Source: Cherax quadricarinatus
Taxonomy: Eukaryota; Arthropoda; Malacostraca; Decapoda; Parastacidae
Length of the DNA: 64,000 nucleotides
Direction: 5' to 3'
Assembly (NCBI RefSeq): GCF_038502225.1
Contig: NC_091374.1
Span: 5,225,859-5,289,858, forward strand
How positions within the stretch are numbered: the stretch's first letter is position 1; each line of letters begins with the position of its first letter. The notes beneath the pieces are model-generated. The model was not told the origin of the DNA, did no database searches, and was given only the letters and a program-made list of their open reading frames with translations. The position numbers and the translations under genes are program-made. Below are positions 51,084 through 63,804 of the stretch, piece by piece.

Positions 51084-54000
51084 CTTCTTGTATCTTTGAA
51101 CCAAGCGATAGATCATGTGGATTCTTGTATCTTTGAACCAAGCGATAGATCATGCGGATTCTTGTGTCTTTGAACCAAGCGATAGATCATGTGGATTCTT
51201 GTATCTTTGAACCAAGCGATAGATCATGTGGATTCTTGTATCTTTGAACCAAGCGATAGATCATGCGGATTCTTGTATCTTTGAACCAAGCGATAGATCA
51301 TGTGGATTCTTGTATCTTTGAACCAAGCGATAGATCATGTGGATTCTTGTATCTTTGAACCAAGCGATAGATCATGTGGATTCTTGTATCTTGAACCATG
51401 TGATAGATCATGTGGATTCTTGTATCTTTGAACCAAGCGATAGATCATGTGGATTCTTGTATCTTGAACCAAGCGATAGATCATGTGGATTCCTGTATCT
51501 TGAACCAAGCGATAGATCATGTGGATTCTTGTATCTTGAACCATGCGATACATCATGTGGATTCTTGTATCTTGAACCATGCGATAGATCATGTGGATTC
51601 TTGTATCTTGAACCATGCGATAGATCATGTGGATTCTTGTATCTTGAACCAAGCGATACATCATGTGGATTCTTGTATCTTTGAACCAAGCGATACATCA
51701 TGTGGATTCTTGTATCTTTGAACCAAGCGATAGATCATGTGGATTCTTGTATCTTTGAACCAAGCGATAGATCATGTGGATTCTTGTATCTTGAACCATG
51801 CGATAGATCATGTGGATTCTTGTATCTTAAACCAAGCGATAGATCATGTGGATTCTTGTATCTTGAACCATGCGATAGATCATGTGGATTCTTGTATCTT
51901 GAACCAAGCGATACATCATGTGGATTCCTGTATCTTGAACCAAGTGATAGATCATGTGGATTCTTGTATCTTGAACCAAGCGATAGATCATGTGGATTCT
52001 TGTATCTTTGAACCAAGCGATAGATCATGTGGATTCTTGTATCTTTGAACCAAGCGATAGATCATGTGGATTCTTGTATCTTTGAACCAAGCGATAGATC
52101 ATGTGGATTCTTGTATCTTGAACCAAGCGATAGATCATGTGGATTCTTGTATCTTTGAACCAAGCGATACATCATGTGGATTCTTGTATCTTTGAACCAA
52201 GCGATAGATCATGTGGATTCTTGTATCTTTGAACCAAGTGATACATCATGTGGATTCTTGTATCTTGAACCATGCGATAGATCATGTGGATTCTTGTATC
52301 TTGAACCAAGCGATAGATCATGTGGATTCTTGTATCTTGAACCATGCGATAGATCATGTGGATTCTTGTATCTTGAACCAAGCGATACATCATGTGGATT
52401 CCTGTATCTTGAACCAAGTGATAGATCATGTGGATTCTTGTATCTTGAACCAAGCGATAGATCATGTGGATTCTTGTATCTTTGAACCAAGCGATAGATC
52501 ATGTGGATTCTTGTATCTTTGAACCAAGCGATAGATCATGTGGATTCTTGTATCTTTGAACCAAGCGATAGATCATGTGGATTCTTGTATCTTGAACCAA
52601 GCGATAGATCATGTGGATTCTTGTATCTTTGAACCAAGCGATACATCATGTGGATTCTTGTATCTTTGAACCAAGCGATAGATCATGTGGATTCTTGTAT
52701 CTTTGAACCAAGTGATACATCATGTGGATTCTTGTATCTTTGAACCAAGCGATAGATCACGTGGATTCTTGTATCTTGAACCAAGCGATAGATCATGTGG
52801 ATTCTTGTATCTTGAACCAAGCGATAGATCATGTGGATTCTTGTATCTTGAACCATGCGATAGATCATGTGGATTCTTGTATCTTTGAACCAAGCGATAG
52901 ATCATGTGGATTCTTGTATCTTTGAACCAAGCGATAGATCATGCTGATTCTTGTATCTGGAACCAAGCGATAGATCATGTGGATTCTTGTATCTTGAACC
53001 ATGCGATAGATCATGTGGATTCTTGTATCTTGAACCATGCGATAGATCATGTGGATTCTTCTATCTTGAACCAAGCGATAGATCATGTGGATTCTTGTAC
53101 CTTTGAACCAAGCGATACATCATGTGGATTCTTGTATCTTTGAACCAAGCGATAGATCATGTGGATTCTTGTATCTTTGAACCAAGCGATAGATCATGTG
53201 GATTCTTGTATCTTGAACCATGCGATAGATCATGTGGATTCTTGTATCTTGAACCAAGCGATAGATCATGTGGATTCTTGTATCTTTGAACCAAGCGATA
53301 CATCATGTGGATTCTTGTATCTTTGAACCAAGCGATAGATCATGTGGATTCTTGTATCTTTGAACCAAGCGATAGATCATGTGGATTCTTGTATCTTGAA
53401 CCAAGCGATAGATCATGTGGATTCTTGTATCTTTGAACCAAGCGATACATCATGTGGATTCTTGTATCTTTGAACCAAGCGATAGATCATGTGGATTCTT
53501 GTATCTTTGAACCAAGCGATACATCATGTGGATTCTTGTATCTTTGAACCAAGCGATAGATCATGTGGATTCTTGTATCTTGAACCAAGCGATAGATCAT
53601 GTGGATTCTTGTATCTTGAACCATGCGATAGATCATGTGGATTCTTGTATCTTTGAACCAAGCGATAGATCATGTGGATTCTTGTATCTTTGAACCAAGC
53701 GATAGATCATGCGGATTCTTGTATCTGGAACCAAGCGATAGATCATGTGGATTCTTGTATCTTTGAACCAAGCGATAGATCATGCGGATTCTTGTATCTT
53801 TGAACCAAGCGATAGATCATGTGGATTCTTGTATCTTTGAACCAAGCGATAGATCATGTGGATTCTTGTATCTTGAACCAAGCGATAGATCATGTGGATT
53901 CTTGTATCTTTGAACCATGCGATAGATCATGTGGATTCTTGTATCTTGAACCAAGCGATAGATCATGTGGATTCTTGTATCTTGAAGCAATCGATAGATC

Positions 54001-57000
54001 ATGTGGATTCCTGTATCTTGAACCAAGTGATAGATCATGTGGATTCTTGTATCTTGAACCAAGCGATAGATCATGTGGATTCTTGTATCTTTGAACCAAG
54101 CGATAGATCATGTGGATTCTTGTATCTTTGAACCAAGCGATAGATCATGTGGATTCCTGTATCTTGAACCAAGTGATAGATCATGTGGATTCTTGTATCT
54201 TTGAACCAAGCGATAGATCATGTGGATTCTTGTATCTTGAACCAAGCGATAGATCATGTGGATTCTTGTATCTTTGAACCAAGCGATAGATCATGCAGAT
54301 TCTTGTATCTTTGAACCAAGCGATAGATCATGTGGATTCTTGTATCTTGAAGCAAGCAATAGATCATGTGGATTCTTGTATCTTGAACCAAGCGATAAAT
54401 CATGTGGATTCTTGTATCTTTGAACCAAGCGATAGATCATGCGGATTCTTGTATCTTTGAACCAAGCGATAGATCATGTGGATTCTTGTATCTTGAAGCA
54501 AGCGATAGATCATGTGGATTCTTGTATCTTGAACCAAGCGATAGATCATGTGGATTCTTGTATCTGGAACCAAGCGATAGATCATGTGGATTCTTGTATC
54601 TTGAAGCAAGCGATAGATCATGTGGATTCTTGTATCTTTGAACCAAGCGATAGATCATGTGGGTTCTTGTATCTTGAAGCAAGCGATAGATCATGTGGAT
54701 TCTTGTATCTTGAACCAAGCGATAGATCATGTGGATTCTTGTATCTTGAACCAAGCGATAGATCATGTGGATTCTTGTATCTTGAACCATGCGATAGATC
54801 ATGTGGATTCTTGTATCTTGAACCAAGTGATAGATCATGTGGATTCTTGTATCTTGAACCATGTGATAGATCATGTGGATTCTTGTATCTTTGAACCAAG
54901 CGATAGATCATGTGGATTCTTGTATCTTTGAACCAAGCGACAGATCATGCGGATTCTTGTATCTGGAACCAAGCGATAGATCATGTGGATTCTTGTATCT
55001 TTGAACCAAGCGATAGATCATGCGGATTCTTGTATCTTTGAACCAAGCGATAGATCATGTGGATTCTTGTATCTTCGAACCAAGCGATAGATCATGTGGA
55101 TTCTTGTATCTTGAAGCAAGCGATAGATCATGTGGATTCTTGTATCTTTGAACCAAGCGATAGATCATGTGGATTCTTGTATCTTGAACCAAGCGATAGA
55201 TCATGTGGATTCTTGTATCTTTGAACCAAGCGATAGATGTGGATTCTTGTATCTTGAACCAAGCGATAGATCATGTGGATTCTTGTATCTTTGAACCAAG
55301 CGATAGATCATGTGGATTCTTGTGTCTGGAACCAAGCGATAGATCATGTGGATTCTTGTATCTTGAACCAAGCAATAGATCATGTGGATTCTTGTATCTT
55401 GAACCAGGCGATAGATCATGTGGATTCTTGTATCTTGAACCAAGCGATAGATCATATGGATTCTTATATCTTGAACCAAGCGATAGATCATGTGGATTCT
55501 TGTATCTTGAACCAAGCGATAGATCATGTGGATTCTTATATCTTGAACCAAGCGATAGATCATGTGGATTCTTGTATCTTTGAACCAAGCGATAGATCAT
55601 GTGGATTCTTGTATCTTTGAACCAAGCGATAGATCATGTGGATTCTTGTATCTTGAACCAAGTGATAGATCATGTGGATTCTTGTATCTTTGAACCAAGC
55701 GATAGATCATGTGGATTCCTGTATCTTGAACCAAGCGATAGATCATGTGGATTCTTGTATCTTTGAACCAAGCGATAGATCATGTGGATTCTTGTATGTG
55801 GAACCAAGCGATAGATCATGTGGATTCTTGTATCTTGAACCAAGCGATAGATCATGTGGATTCTTGTATCTTGAACCAGGCGATAGATCATGTGGATTCT
55901 TGTATCTTGAACCAAGCGATAGATCATGTGGATTCTTCTATCTTGAACCAAGTGATAGATCATGTGGATTCTTGTATCTTTGAACCAAGCGATAGATCAT
56001 GTGGATTCTTGTATCTTTGAACCAAGCTATAGATCATGTGGATTCTTGTATCTTTGAACCAAGCGATAGATCTTGTGGATTCTTGTATCTTGAACCAAGC
56101 GATAGATCATGTGGATTCTTGTATCTTTGAACCAAGCGATAGATCATGTGGATTCTTGTATCTTTGAACCAAGCGATAGATCATGTGGATTCTTGTATCT
56201 TGAACCAAGCGATAGATCATGTGGATTCTCGTATCTTGAACCAAGCGATAGATCATGTGGATTCTTGTATCTTGAACCAAGCGATAGATCATGTGGATTC
56301 TCGTATCTTGAACCAAGCGATAGATCATGTGGATTCTTGTATCTTGAACCAAGCGATAGATCATGTGGATTCTTGTATCTTCAACCAAGCGATAGATCAT
56401 GTGGATTCTTGTATCTTGAACCAAGCGATAGATCATGTGGATTCTTGTATCTTGAACCAAGCGATAGATCATGTGGATTCTCGTATCTTGAACCAAGCGA
56501 TAGATCATGTGGATTCTTGTATCTTGAAGCAAGCGATAGATCATGTGGATTCTTGTATCTTGAACCAAGCGATAGATCATGTGGATTCTTGTATCTTGAA
56601 CCAAGCGATAGATCATGTGGATTCTTGTATCTTGAACCAAGTGATAGATCATGTGGATTCTTTTATCTTGAACCAAGTGATAGATCATGTGGATTCTTGT
56701 ATCTTGAACCAAGCGATGGATCATGTGGATTCCTGTATCTTGAACCAAGCGATAGATCATGTGGATTCTTGTATCTTGAACCAAGCGATAGATCATGTGG
56801 ATTCTTGTATCTTGAACCAAGCGATAGATCATGTGGATTCCTGTATCTTGAACCAAGCGATAGATCATGTGGATTCTTGTATCTTGAACCAAGTGATAGA
56901 TCATGTGGATTCTTGTATCTTGAACCAAGCGATAGATCATGTGGATTCCTGTATCTTGAACCAAGCGATAGATCATGTGGATTCTTGTATCTTGAACCAA

Positions 57001-58936
57001 GCGATAGATCATGTGGATTCCTGTATCTTGAACCAAGCGATAGATCATGTGGATTCTTGTATCTTGAACCAAGCGATAGATCATGTGGATTCCTGTATCT
57101 TGAACCAAGCGATAGATCATGTAAATTCTTGTATCTTGAACCAAGCGATAGATCATGTGGATTCCTGTATCTTGAACCAAGCGATAGATCATGTGGATTC
57201 TTGTATCTTGAACCAAGCGATAGATCATGTGGATTCTTGTTTCTTGAACCAAGCGATAGATCATGTGGATTCTTGTATCTTGAACCAAGCGATAGATCAT
57301 GTGGATTCTTGTATCTTGAACCAAGCGATAGATCATGTGGATTCTTGTATCTTGAACCAAGCGATAGATCATGTGGATTCTTGTATCTTGAACCAAGCGA
57401 TAGATCATGTGGATTCTCGTATCTTGAACCAAGCGATAGATCATGTGGATTCTTGTATCTCGAAGCAAGCGATAGATCATGTGGATTCTTGTATCTTGAA
57501 CCAAGCGATAGATCATGTGGATTCTTGTATCTTGAACCAAGCGATAGATCATGTGGATTCTTGTATCTTGAACCAAGCGATAGATCATGTGGATTCTTTT
57601 ATCTTGAACCAAGTGATAGATCATGTGGATTCTTGTATCTTGAACCAAGCGATGGATCATGTGGATTCCTGTATCTTGAACCAAGCGATAGATCATGTGG
57701 ATTCTTGTATCTTGAACCAAGCGATAGATCATGTGGATTCTTGTATCTTGAACCAAGCGATAGATCATGTGGATTCCTGTATCTTGAACCAAGCGATAGA
57801 TCATGTGGATTCTTGTATCTTGAACCAAGTGATAGATCATGTGGATTCTTGTATCTTGAACCAAGCGATAGATCATGTGGACTCCTGTATCTTGAACCAA
57901 GCGATAGATCATGTGGATTTTTGTATCTTGGAACCAAGCGATAGATCATGTGGATTTTTGTATCTTGGAACCAAGCGATAGATCATGTGGATTCCTGTAT
58001 CTTGAACCAAGCGATAGATCATGTGGATTCCTGTATCTTGAACCAAGCGATAGATCATGTGGATTCTTGTATCTTGAACCAAGCGATAGATCATGTGGAT
58101 TCCTGTATCTTGAACCAAGCGATAGATCATATGGATTCCTGTATCTTGAACCAAGCGATAGATCATATGGATTCCTGTATCTTGAACCAAGCGATAGATC
58201 ATGTGGATTCTTGTATCTTGAACCAAGCGATAGATCATGTGGATTCTTGTATCTTGAACCAAGCGATAGATCATGTGGATTCTTGTATCTTGAAGCAAGC
58301 GATAGATCATGTGGATTCTTGTATCTTGAACCAAGCGATAGATCATGTGGATTCTTGTATCTTGAACCAAGCGATAGGTCATGTGGATTCTTGTATCTTG
58401 AACCAAGCGATAGATCATGTGGATTCATGTATCTTTGAACCAAGCGATAGATCATGTGGATTCTTGTATCTTGAACCAAGCGATAGATCATGTGGATTCT
58501 TGTATCTTGAACCAAGCGATAGATCATGTGGATTCTTGTATCTTGAACCAAGCGATAGATCATGTGGATTCTTGTATCTTTGAACCAAGCGATAGATCAT
58601 GTGGATTCTTGTATCTTTGAACCAAGCGATAGATCATGTGGATTCTTGTATCTTGAACCAAGCGATAGATCATGTTGACTCTTGTATCTTGAACCAAGCG
58701 ATAGATCATGTAGATTCCTGTATCTTGAACCAAGCGATAGATCATGTGGATTCCTGTATCTTGAACCAAGCGATAGATCATGTGGATTCCTGTATCTTGA
58801 ACCAAGCGATAGATCATGTGGATTCCTGTATCTTGAACCAAGCGATAGATCATGTGGATTCCTGTATCTTGAACCAAGCGATAGATCATGTGGATTCCTG
58901 TATCTTGAACCATGCGATAGATCATGTGGATTCTCT
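51084..58936. repeat. 36/37-base minisatellite, largest array
   Basis: About 215 copies of a unit GAACCAAGCGATAGATCATG plus TGGATTCTTGTATCTT (36 bases), with a 37-base form having an extra T before GAACC. The left half mixes both lengths. From about 56150 to 57900 it is almost purely 36-base, so frames of about 600 codons stay open on both strands (SDRSCGFLYLEP repeats); these are artefacts. Rare variants are repeated 936 bases apart (56661/57597, 56715/57651, i.e. 26 units), and other blocks 474 bases apart (51901/52375). Confidence 0.97.
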
Positions 58937-59267
58937 AATGTTAAGTGAGTTGCTCATGGAGACAAATTATATTATGGGGCCGATGGTGAGAAATTTAACC
59001 AAAAAAAAAAAAAAAAAGACCGAACCTATTTAAAACGAACCAAATTTAACTAGATCAGTAATTAAATTCTAGGTTATTTTATGGGGTTTTTTTCTGGTTA
59101 TCAAAAGAAAGGTATTTTCCCCACGTTTCCAAAATATTATGCCCTCCGTTGCCCAACTAAATTTTTATTATGGATTTTACATAAAAACAATAGAAGCTAC
59201 TCAGTGCATTGACCAAATTTTATTCAATTTCCTTAGGTGAAATTTCTGTATTAGTGTGAAAGCCGCG
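58937..59267. other. No recognised feature
   Basis: AT-rich sequence with an A run at 59000-59018. Confidence 0.45.
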
Positions 59268-59390
59268 GGAAAGCGATAAAATCGTAAGGGTCATACAGCG
59301 CCAGGTGAATGAGAAATAATGTAGTTTGATCCGTGGAAAGGGAAGGTAGCTCAAGTTCCTTCAGACAAAAGCCCTTTGCTTGAATCAAGT
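59268..59390 (-). mobile_element. SINE-G, antisense, diverged
   Basis: The reverse complement gives CTGGCGCTGTATGACCCTTA and an altered GATTTTATCGCTTTCCC, preceded by a GGATCAAACTACATTATTTC segment. Confidence 0.6.
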
Positions 59391-59399
59391 CGCACCATC

Positions 59400-59650
59400 T
59401 AGTACGTTGTTCAAATATCAAAACTTTGGGGCCCAGTCCCAGGACCCATTATGTACCTCTGTAATCTGTAAATACCTTTGTAACTTGTCATGATTGTGAC
59501 TAGATCTACCTGGAGTTCATTACCTTTGTAACTTGTTCAGCTATCAAAACTTTTGGTCCAGTCCCTGGACCCATTATGTACCTCTGTAATCTTTTGACTA
59601 CGACCCACAGGATGGGTATGGGGTACATAATGAAGATATTAAACTAACCC
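59400..59650 (+). mobile_element. Family K repeat
   Basis: ACCTGGAGTTCATTACCTTT, GTAACTTGTTCAGCTATCAA, CCAGTCCCTGGACCCATTAT, GTACCTCTGTAATC and GACCCACAGGATGGGTATGG. The part AAATATCAAAACTTTG to CTCTGTAATCTGTAA is present a second time upstream in shorter form. It may be a LINE 3' UTR; no coding part is seen. Confidence 0.6.
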
Positions 59651-59756
59651 ATCTCCCCCATTGAAGGTAAAATGAGGACAGCTTAAAAAGTGTCGTGTGT
59701 GTGTGTGTCTTCTCTAAACATGTCAGTCGGGTCAAGGAATGGTAGACGTAGGTCAC

Positions 59757-59895
59757 CTAGATGTCTGTGAAGGGTTCTTGATCTAAATAATTGAAGCCAT
59801 CCTCTCCTTCCTCGGATCGAACCTGATTACACCCCAGGCGCTGTATAATTCCTATAGGCTTCGTGATCCTCCAGGAATAAAATAATATTAATTCA
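59757..59895 (+). mobile_element. SINE-G, sense
   Basis: GGGTTCTTGATCTAAATAAT, CCTCGGATCGAACCTGATTA, CCCCAGGCGCTGTATAATTC and a changed GGCTTCGTGATCC, ending AATAATATTAAT. Confidence 0.75.
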
Positions 59896-60009
59896 CTGAA
59901 GTTGGATATAGCTAAATTTTTGGTTTGGATAAAATGCATTTGTATCGTAACTCGAAGATTTTTTATTTATATATGCTGAATGACATACCTGTGTCTTATG
60001 TACGTTTGA

Positions 60010-60088
<79 letters not shown>
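60010..60088. repeat. (AT)n microsatellite
   Basis: About 39 AT units without an adjacent recognised element. Confidence 0.96.
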
Positions 60089-60090
<2 letters not shown>

Positions 60091-60724
60091 CTACTAAGCG
60101 GTCAGGGTAAAAAAATAAGATTTAAACATTTGGAGACACGCTACACTAGAAGCAATATTTATAAACAGCTTTTCTGAAATGTTTGTGTAAACACAGAAAG
60201 ATATATAACATTTTTAGTCTTGTTTACTTGGCGTAATTCACCAGCGTCAGAAAGTTTAAAAAATTTGTTTCTATACTTAAAATCGTCAGCATGTGTTAAA
60301 ATGTTTTTGTAAAGAAAAAACAAAGGAAGGTAGATCTTGTTTGCTAACATTATTTTGAGCCAGGAAGCCTAAGAAATTTTCAAACATGTCTTGTTTTTAT
60401 TATTGTTTGTTGATATAACTCGTCAGGAAGGTCGGAAACATTGAAAGTTTAAATTTATTTTGTATTTGACTGTTCTTTTTTGTAACTTGATCCAGCAAGC
60501 GGGTGGGGGGGGGGAATTTTTACAAATTTATATTATTTTTTTTTTTAAGGCTTGTTTGCTTCCATATCTTTTTCAGGAAGTTTTAAAAATATTTTTTTAG
60601 TCGTGTTTGTTTCATTTATTTTGTAAAGTCGGTTTTAGAGTCCTTTATGGGTCGTCTTCGCTTCAATTTGTTGTCATTTCAAGGGTTCAATTGTTGCTAT
60701 TGGTGGTCGTTGTGGGTCGCTCTG
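60089..60724. other. AT-rich, no recognised feature
   Basis: T-rich sequence with a G9 run at about 60506. No frame over 63 codons and no motif. It loosely repeats TTTAAAAATATTTTT-like words. Confidence 0.45.
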
Positions 60725-60910
60725 TAATTATTATTATTATTATTATTATTATTATTGACTCCATTGGGGAGCACTAAACTCGTTGGAGCCATAGTCGTAA
60801 GGTTCAACTCAGAGAAACGAATGATAAGTTCAATTCCTCGGATCGAGAGACCGGCGCTGCATTACTACGGATGTAGAGCTTGGTGAATATAATAATAATT
60901 ATCATAATAA
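60725..60910 (-). mobile_element. SINE-G, antisense with (ATT)n
   Basis: Begins with about 11 ATT units (60725-60757), then antisense family words: GAGCACTAAACTCGTTGGAG for the 3' end and a GGATCGAGAGACC block. A second ATAATAATTAT stretch closes it. Confidence 0.55.
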
Positions 60911-61394
60911 TTATTATTGTTATAATTGGAAACCAGTTTCACTCGTCAGCGAGTAGCAAAAAGGTTTAAAAACCACTTTTTATATACCTCAGTGTATAAC
61001 TGTGGTATATACGACATTCTACGCTCTTTCATATCTTACTACAATGAGGATCCCAACATTTTCTTTTCCAATCAACAGGGAAATAGTTTACAATTCTGCC
61101 TCAGAACGGCGGTTTGCCTCTGCCAGTGATGTATCTTTCACGCTAACTTAAATAGAGAATTGCACCAGGCTGAATGGCCTATAATTTACGGTTAAGGTCT
61201 AGCAGCGACACTAATAATGCATTACCTCTGAATACGAGAGGGCAGTCCGCAAGCCCTGAGTACCGGAGTCTTAAGCCTACAGTGCAAATGGCCTCGTTCA
61301 TCGCAGCCTATTCGAAAGCAGCACCAAATAAGGCTTTAACGAAGAAAGAATTCAGTTACCGGTTGCATGATATATCCGTATAGAAGTTGGTTAA
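60911..61394. other. Unassigned sequence with two short open frames
   Basis: Plus frames at 60926-61129 (67 codons) and 61174-61383 (69 codons, MAYNLRLRSSSDTNNALPL start) have balanced composition, unlike the repeat-derived frames. I recognise no domain, splice site context or homologue. They could be chance or an old exon or transposon remnant. Confidence 0.25.
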
Positions 61395-62050
61395 TTGGAC
61401 TCGAAGCTTGTCGTTACACGAGTCATTAAGGATGTATGTCATCCGTTCGCCACTAGACAAGAATACTTGAATCCCAAATATGGAGGTATTGGAATTAAAA
61501 GTTAGATGTAAATATTTGTATACTTCCATAAGTACACAATCTGTTGGTCTTAGTGAACGCACATCAAAACATATATATTTATTAGAACATGTACAAGGTG
61601 TACAGAAGTACATATCTCTGTCCACATACTCTCAGATTTTACTGTACTCCGTATTTTAGGGACTCAAGGTATAACTGATATTATTCTGCAGGTAAACTGC
61701 TGCCTTAATGACCTGTGTGCAGTCAACAGGCTTTAAACCTAAAAATTAACCCCAAGGCATCACACTGAGAAGTTATTTTACTCAGTTTAGGGACAAAAAT
61801 ATCCTCGATGTTGCTGTAAAAGTGAATTCCAGTGAAGTGCAGCATTGTATATAATGTTAATTATAATTATTATTATACCACCACCACGGTTATCTACACC
61901 TGAGAAGTACATGTCCCGGTCGTTTATATTCTGTGTACATTAATCCCTATTTTAGGAGTAAAAGTATCATCGACTGGTCGTGAGCAATTTATAATCAACC
62001 TTAATGACTTGTGAAGTCGAGAGGCTTTAAATTTAGTTAACCCATGTTAT
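61395..62050. repeat. Family L, several degenerate pieces
   Basis: TTCGCCACTAGACAAGAATA at about 61448 matches 48640. The end pieces CAACAGGCTTTAAACC (about 61725) and AGAGGCTTTAAATTTAGTTA (about 62020) recur with CTTAATGACTTGTG-like words, and TACCACCACCA occurs twice. This looks like two or three tandem, decayed copies. Confidence 0.4.
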
Positions 62051-62091
62051 ACCACCACCACTATTTTTATATTCATAGAGGTCACACATCT

Positions 62092-62212
62092 CCAGGGACC
62101 CCAATGGAAATAAGTCACTGTCTGACTTTTTTGGGTTATCCTAGGCACTTAACACATATGCTGCTATGTATGATAATCTATGTAACTGTGTATACCTGAA
62201 TAAACTTACTGA
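62092..62212 (+). mobile_element. LINE-C 3' UTR fragment
   Basis: GGGACCCCAATGGAAATAAG, TTTTTTGGGTTATCCTAGGC, ACATATGCTGCTATGTATGA and TATACCTGAATAAACTTACT are nearly identical to 10205-10320. No coding part is present. Confidence 0.8.
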
Positions 62213-62224
62213 ACAGGAGATTAA

Positions 62225-62300
62225 TCAGGTTTAACCCGGGAAAGAAGAGGCTCGTTTCATTTCCTTAATTCAAGATCTTACCACCAGCATCAAGGTATCT
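62225..62300 (-). mobile_element. SINE-G fragment, antisense
   Basis: CAGGTTTAACCCGGGAAAGA, CTTAATTCAAGATCTTACC and ACCAGCATCAAGG follow the antisense order of the family 5' half. Confidence 0.55.
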
Positions 62301-62639
62301 TCTACAAGTACATCATATAGAATCACAACACTCATTCCCTTCACAGTGTAATACAAGTCAAGAACGCTTTCTCAGTTATTTCTTCTCATTGCAATATAGT
62401 CTCCCACACCAGCCAGTTGGATATGGATTTTGCAGATATAAAATATAGTTTAAATCTGGCGAATTCTTTTAAATAATTTTCTCAGAAATGGCTCCCTCTA
62501 GGAATGCCTGAGGTCAAAATGCTGATGAAAAATTCTTACTGGGTTTTACATTTTTCACGGTTGAATATTCAGGCCAAGAGCTGTTATCTTACCTCAGCTC
62601 ACTTCACTCTCCTATCTTATTTATTGTTATATTTATTAT
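62301..62639. other. No recognised feature
   Basis: AT-rich unassigned sequence. Confidence 0.45.
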
Positions 62640-62875
62640 TTTAACTCCTGGGGATGATTGACTATCAGGTTCGATCCAAGGAAGAGGTGGACAGTTCCAG
62701 CTCCTTGGTTGAAGAGCCCATCACCAGATCCCAGCCTTATCTAAGGCATACTTCCAGTCTTCCAGGATCCCGCCCACAAGTCCACAACTGTCAACTAACA
62801 TCTAAGCGCCTATTTGCTGTTAAATACTAAGTAAATAGCCGCAGTAGGTGCAAGGAGACTTGTCCACGAGCCAAA
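62640..62875 (-). mobile_element. SINE-G and SINE-F core remnants, antisense
   Basis: 62660-62735 carries antisense SINE-G (GGTTCGATCCAAGGAAGAGG, CTCCTTGGTTGAAGAGCCC). 62765-62873 reversed gives a diverged SINE-F core: TCTCCTTGCACCTACTG, AACAGCAAATAGGCGCTTAG, ATGTTAGTTGACAGTTGTGG and CGGGATCCTGG. Confidence 0.55.
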
Positions 62876-62966
62876 ACTCTCCCACAAGTGAACTCTGGTC
62901 TGACAGGATATGAAAGATTATTTAAGGGGAAAATTACAACTGCCTCAAATTAATATATATATAAAA

Positions 62967-63128
62967 TAATGGTTATAATTATAACCATAATTTTTAAACG
63001 GGTGAACTAGTAAGCCAGTGGAAGGCCTCGGTCAGGTGACCAAAAGCTCCAGCTGTGTGTCATCAAATAACTAAGACCCACGTCAGGAAATACTTGTCAT
63101 CTTTCTTGACAAACCTTATCTAACCTAA

Positions 63129-63130
<2 letters not shown>
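62967..63130 (+). mobile_element. repA dispersed repeat, full-length sense copy
   Basis: Starts with AATGGTTATAATTATAACCA, continues TAATTTTTAAACGGGTG, AAGCCAGTGGAAGGCCTCGG, AGGTGACCAAAAGCTCCAGC and CACGTCAGGAAATACTTGTC, and ends TTATCTAACCTAACT at an AT tract. Confidence 0.85.

Positions 63131-63206
<76 letters not shown>
63131..63206. repeat. (AT)n microsatellite
   Basis: About 38 AT units directly after the repA 3' end. Confidence 0.96.
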
Positions 63207-63210
<4 letters not shown>

Positions 63211-63804
63211 TCTGCCAGCTTCAAAGAGTAGGGAATTTAAACCACACAATACTTACCGCTTTGGTAAGTCATGTATTGCTATAACCTACTTTTAGTTACT
63301 CCTTCCTGCTTACATTACAGCAGAAGATAACTGAACTGGAAAAAAATTCAGCCGCCATAAACAAAAAATCTTCAAGAATACTTATTGCCTAAGGGGTTGA
63401 TTTTTCATTCGTTTTTCTGAAGAGTCTATTGAAACGATTTGTTGTGTCCACCATTATCAAATGTATTATAAAAAAAGATCATATGGATATTTATCCTATG
63501 TTTTCTAACGTTAGGTTTCTTTATTCCCTGCAATTGAAAATCATTCGAACGAATCTAAATCCACCGATAGCAACGCTTGAAAATAAATTCTCCCATCTCG
63601 TTCGAGCAGATTCCAGTAAATTGGACAGAAAACATCTGGGAATTGTTGGGAACATTAGATTAGCTCTTCCTGGCTGTTGATTGACCTCTGAAGGTAAGAC
63701 TCGCTTCCTCACGTCTTGAAAGACTTACACGTGTTATAGCCATAGCAGGATTTGCTCTCCTCATACCAGCAACCACTATACTGAAAATAATAAGACCATT
63801 TTAA
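63207..63804. other. Unassigned sequence
   Basis: Overlapping open frames at 63429-63680 (plus, 83 codons) and 63521-63712 (minus, 63 codons) show no motif. No repeat family is recognised. Confidence 0.35.

Noticed and set aside
56107..57981. Three overlapping frames of about 600 codons on both strands
   Set aside because: All are 36-base satellite translations in different phases.
51084..58936. CRISPR-like regular array
   Set aside because: There are no spacers; units are directly contiguous, and the context is eukaryotic.
61174..61383. 69-codon frame with balanced composition
   Set aside because: No recognisable domain and no supporting exon structure; listed only as unassigned.
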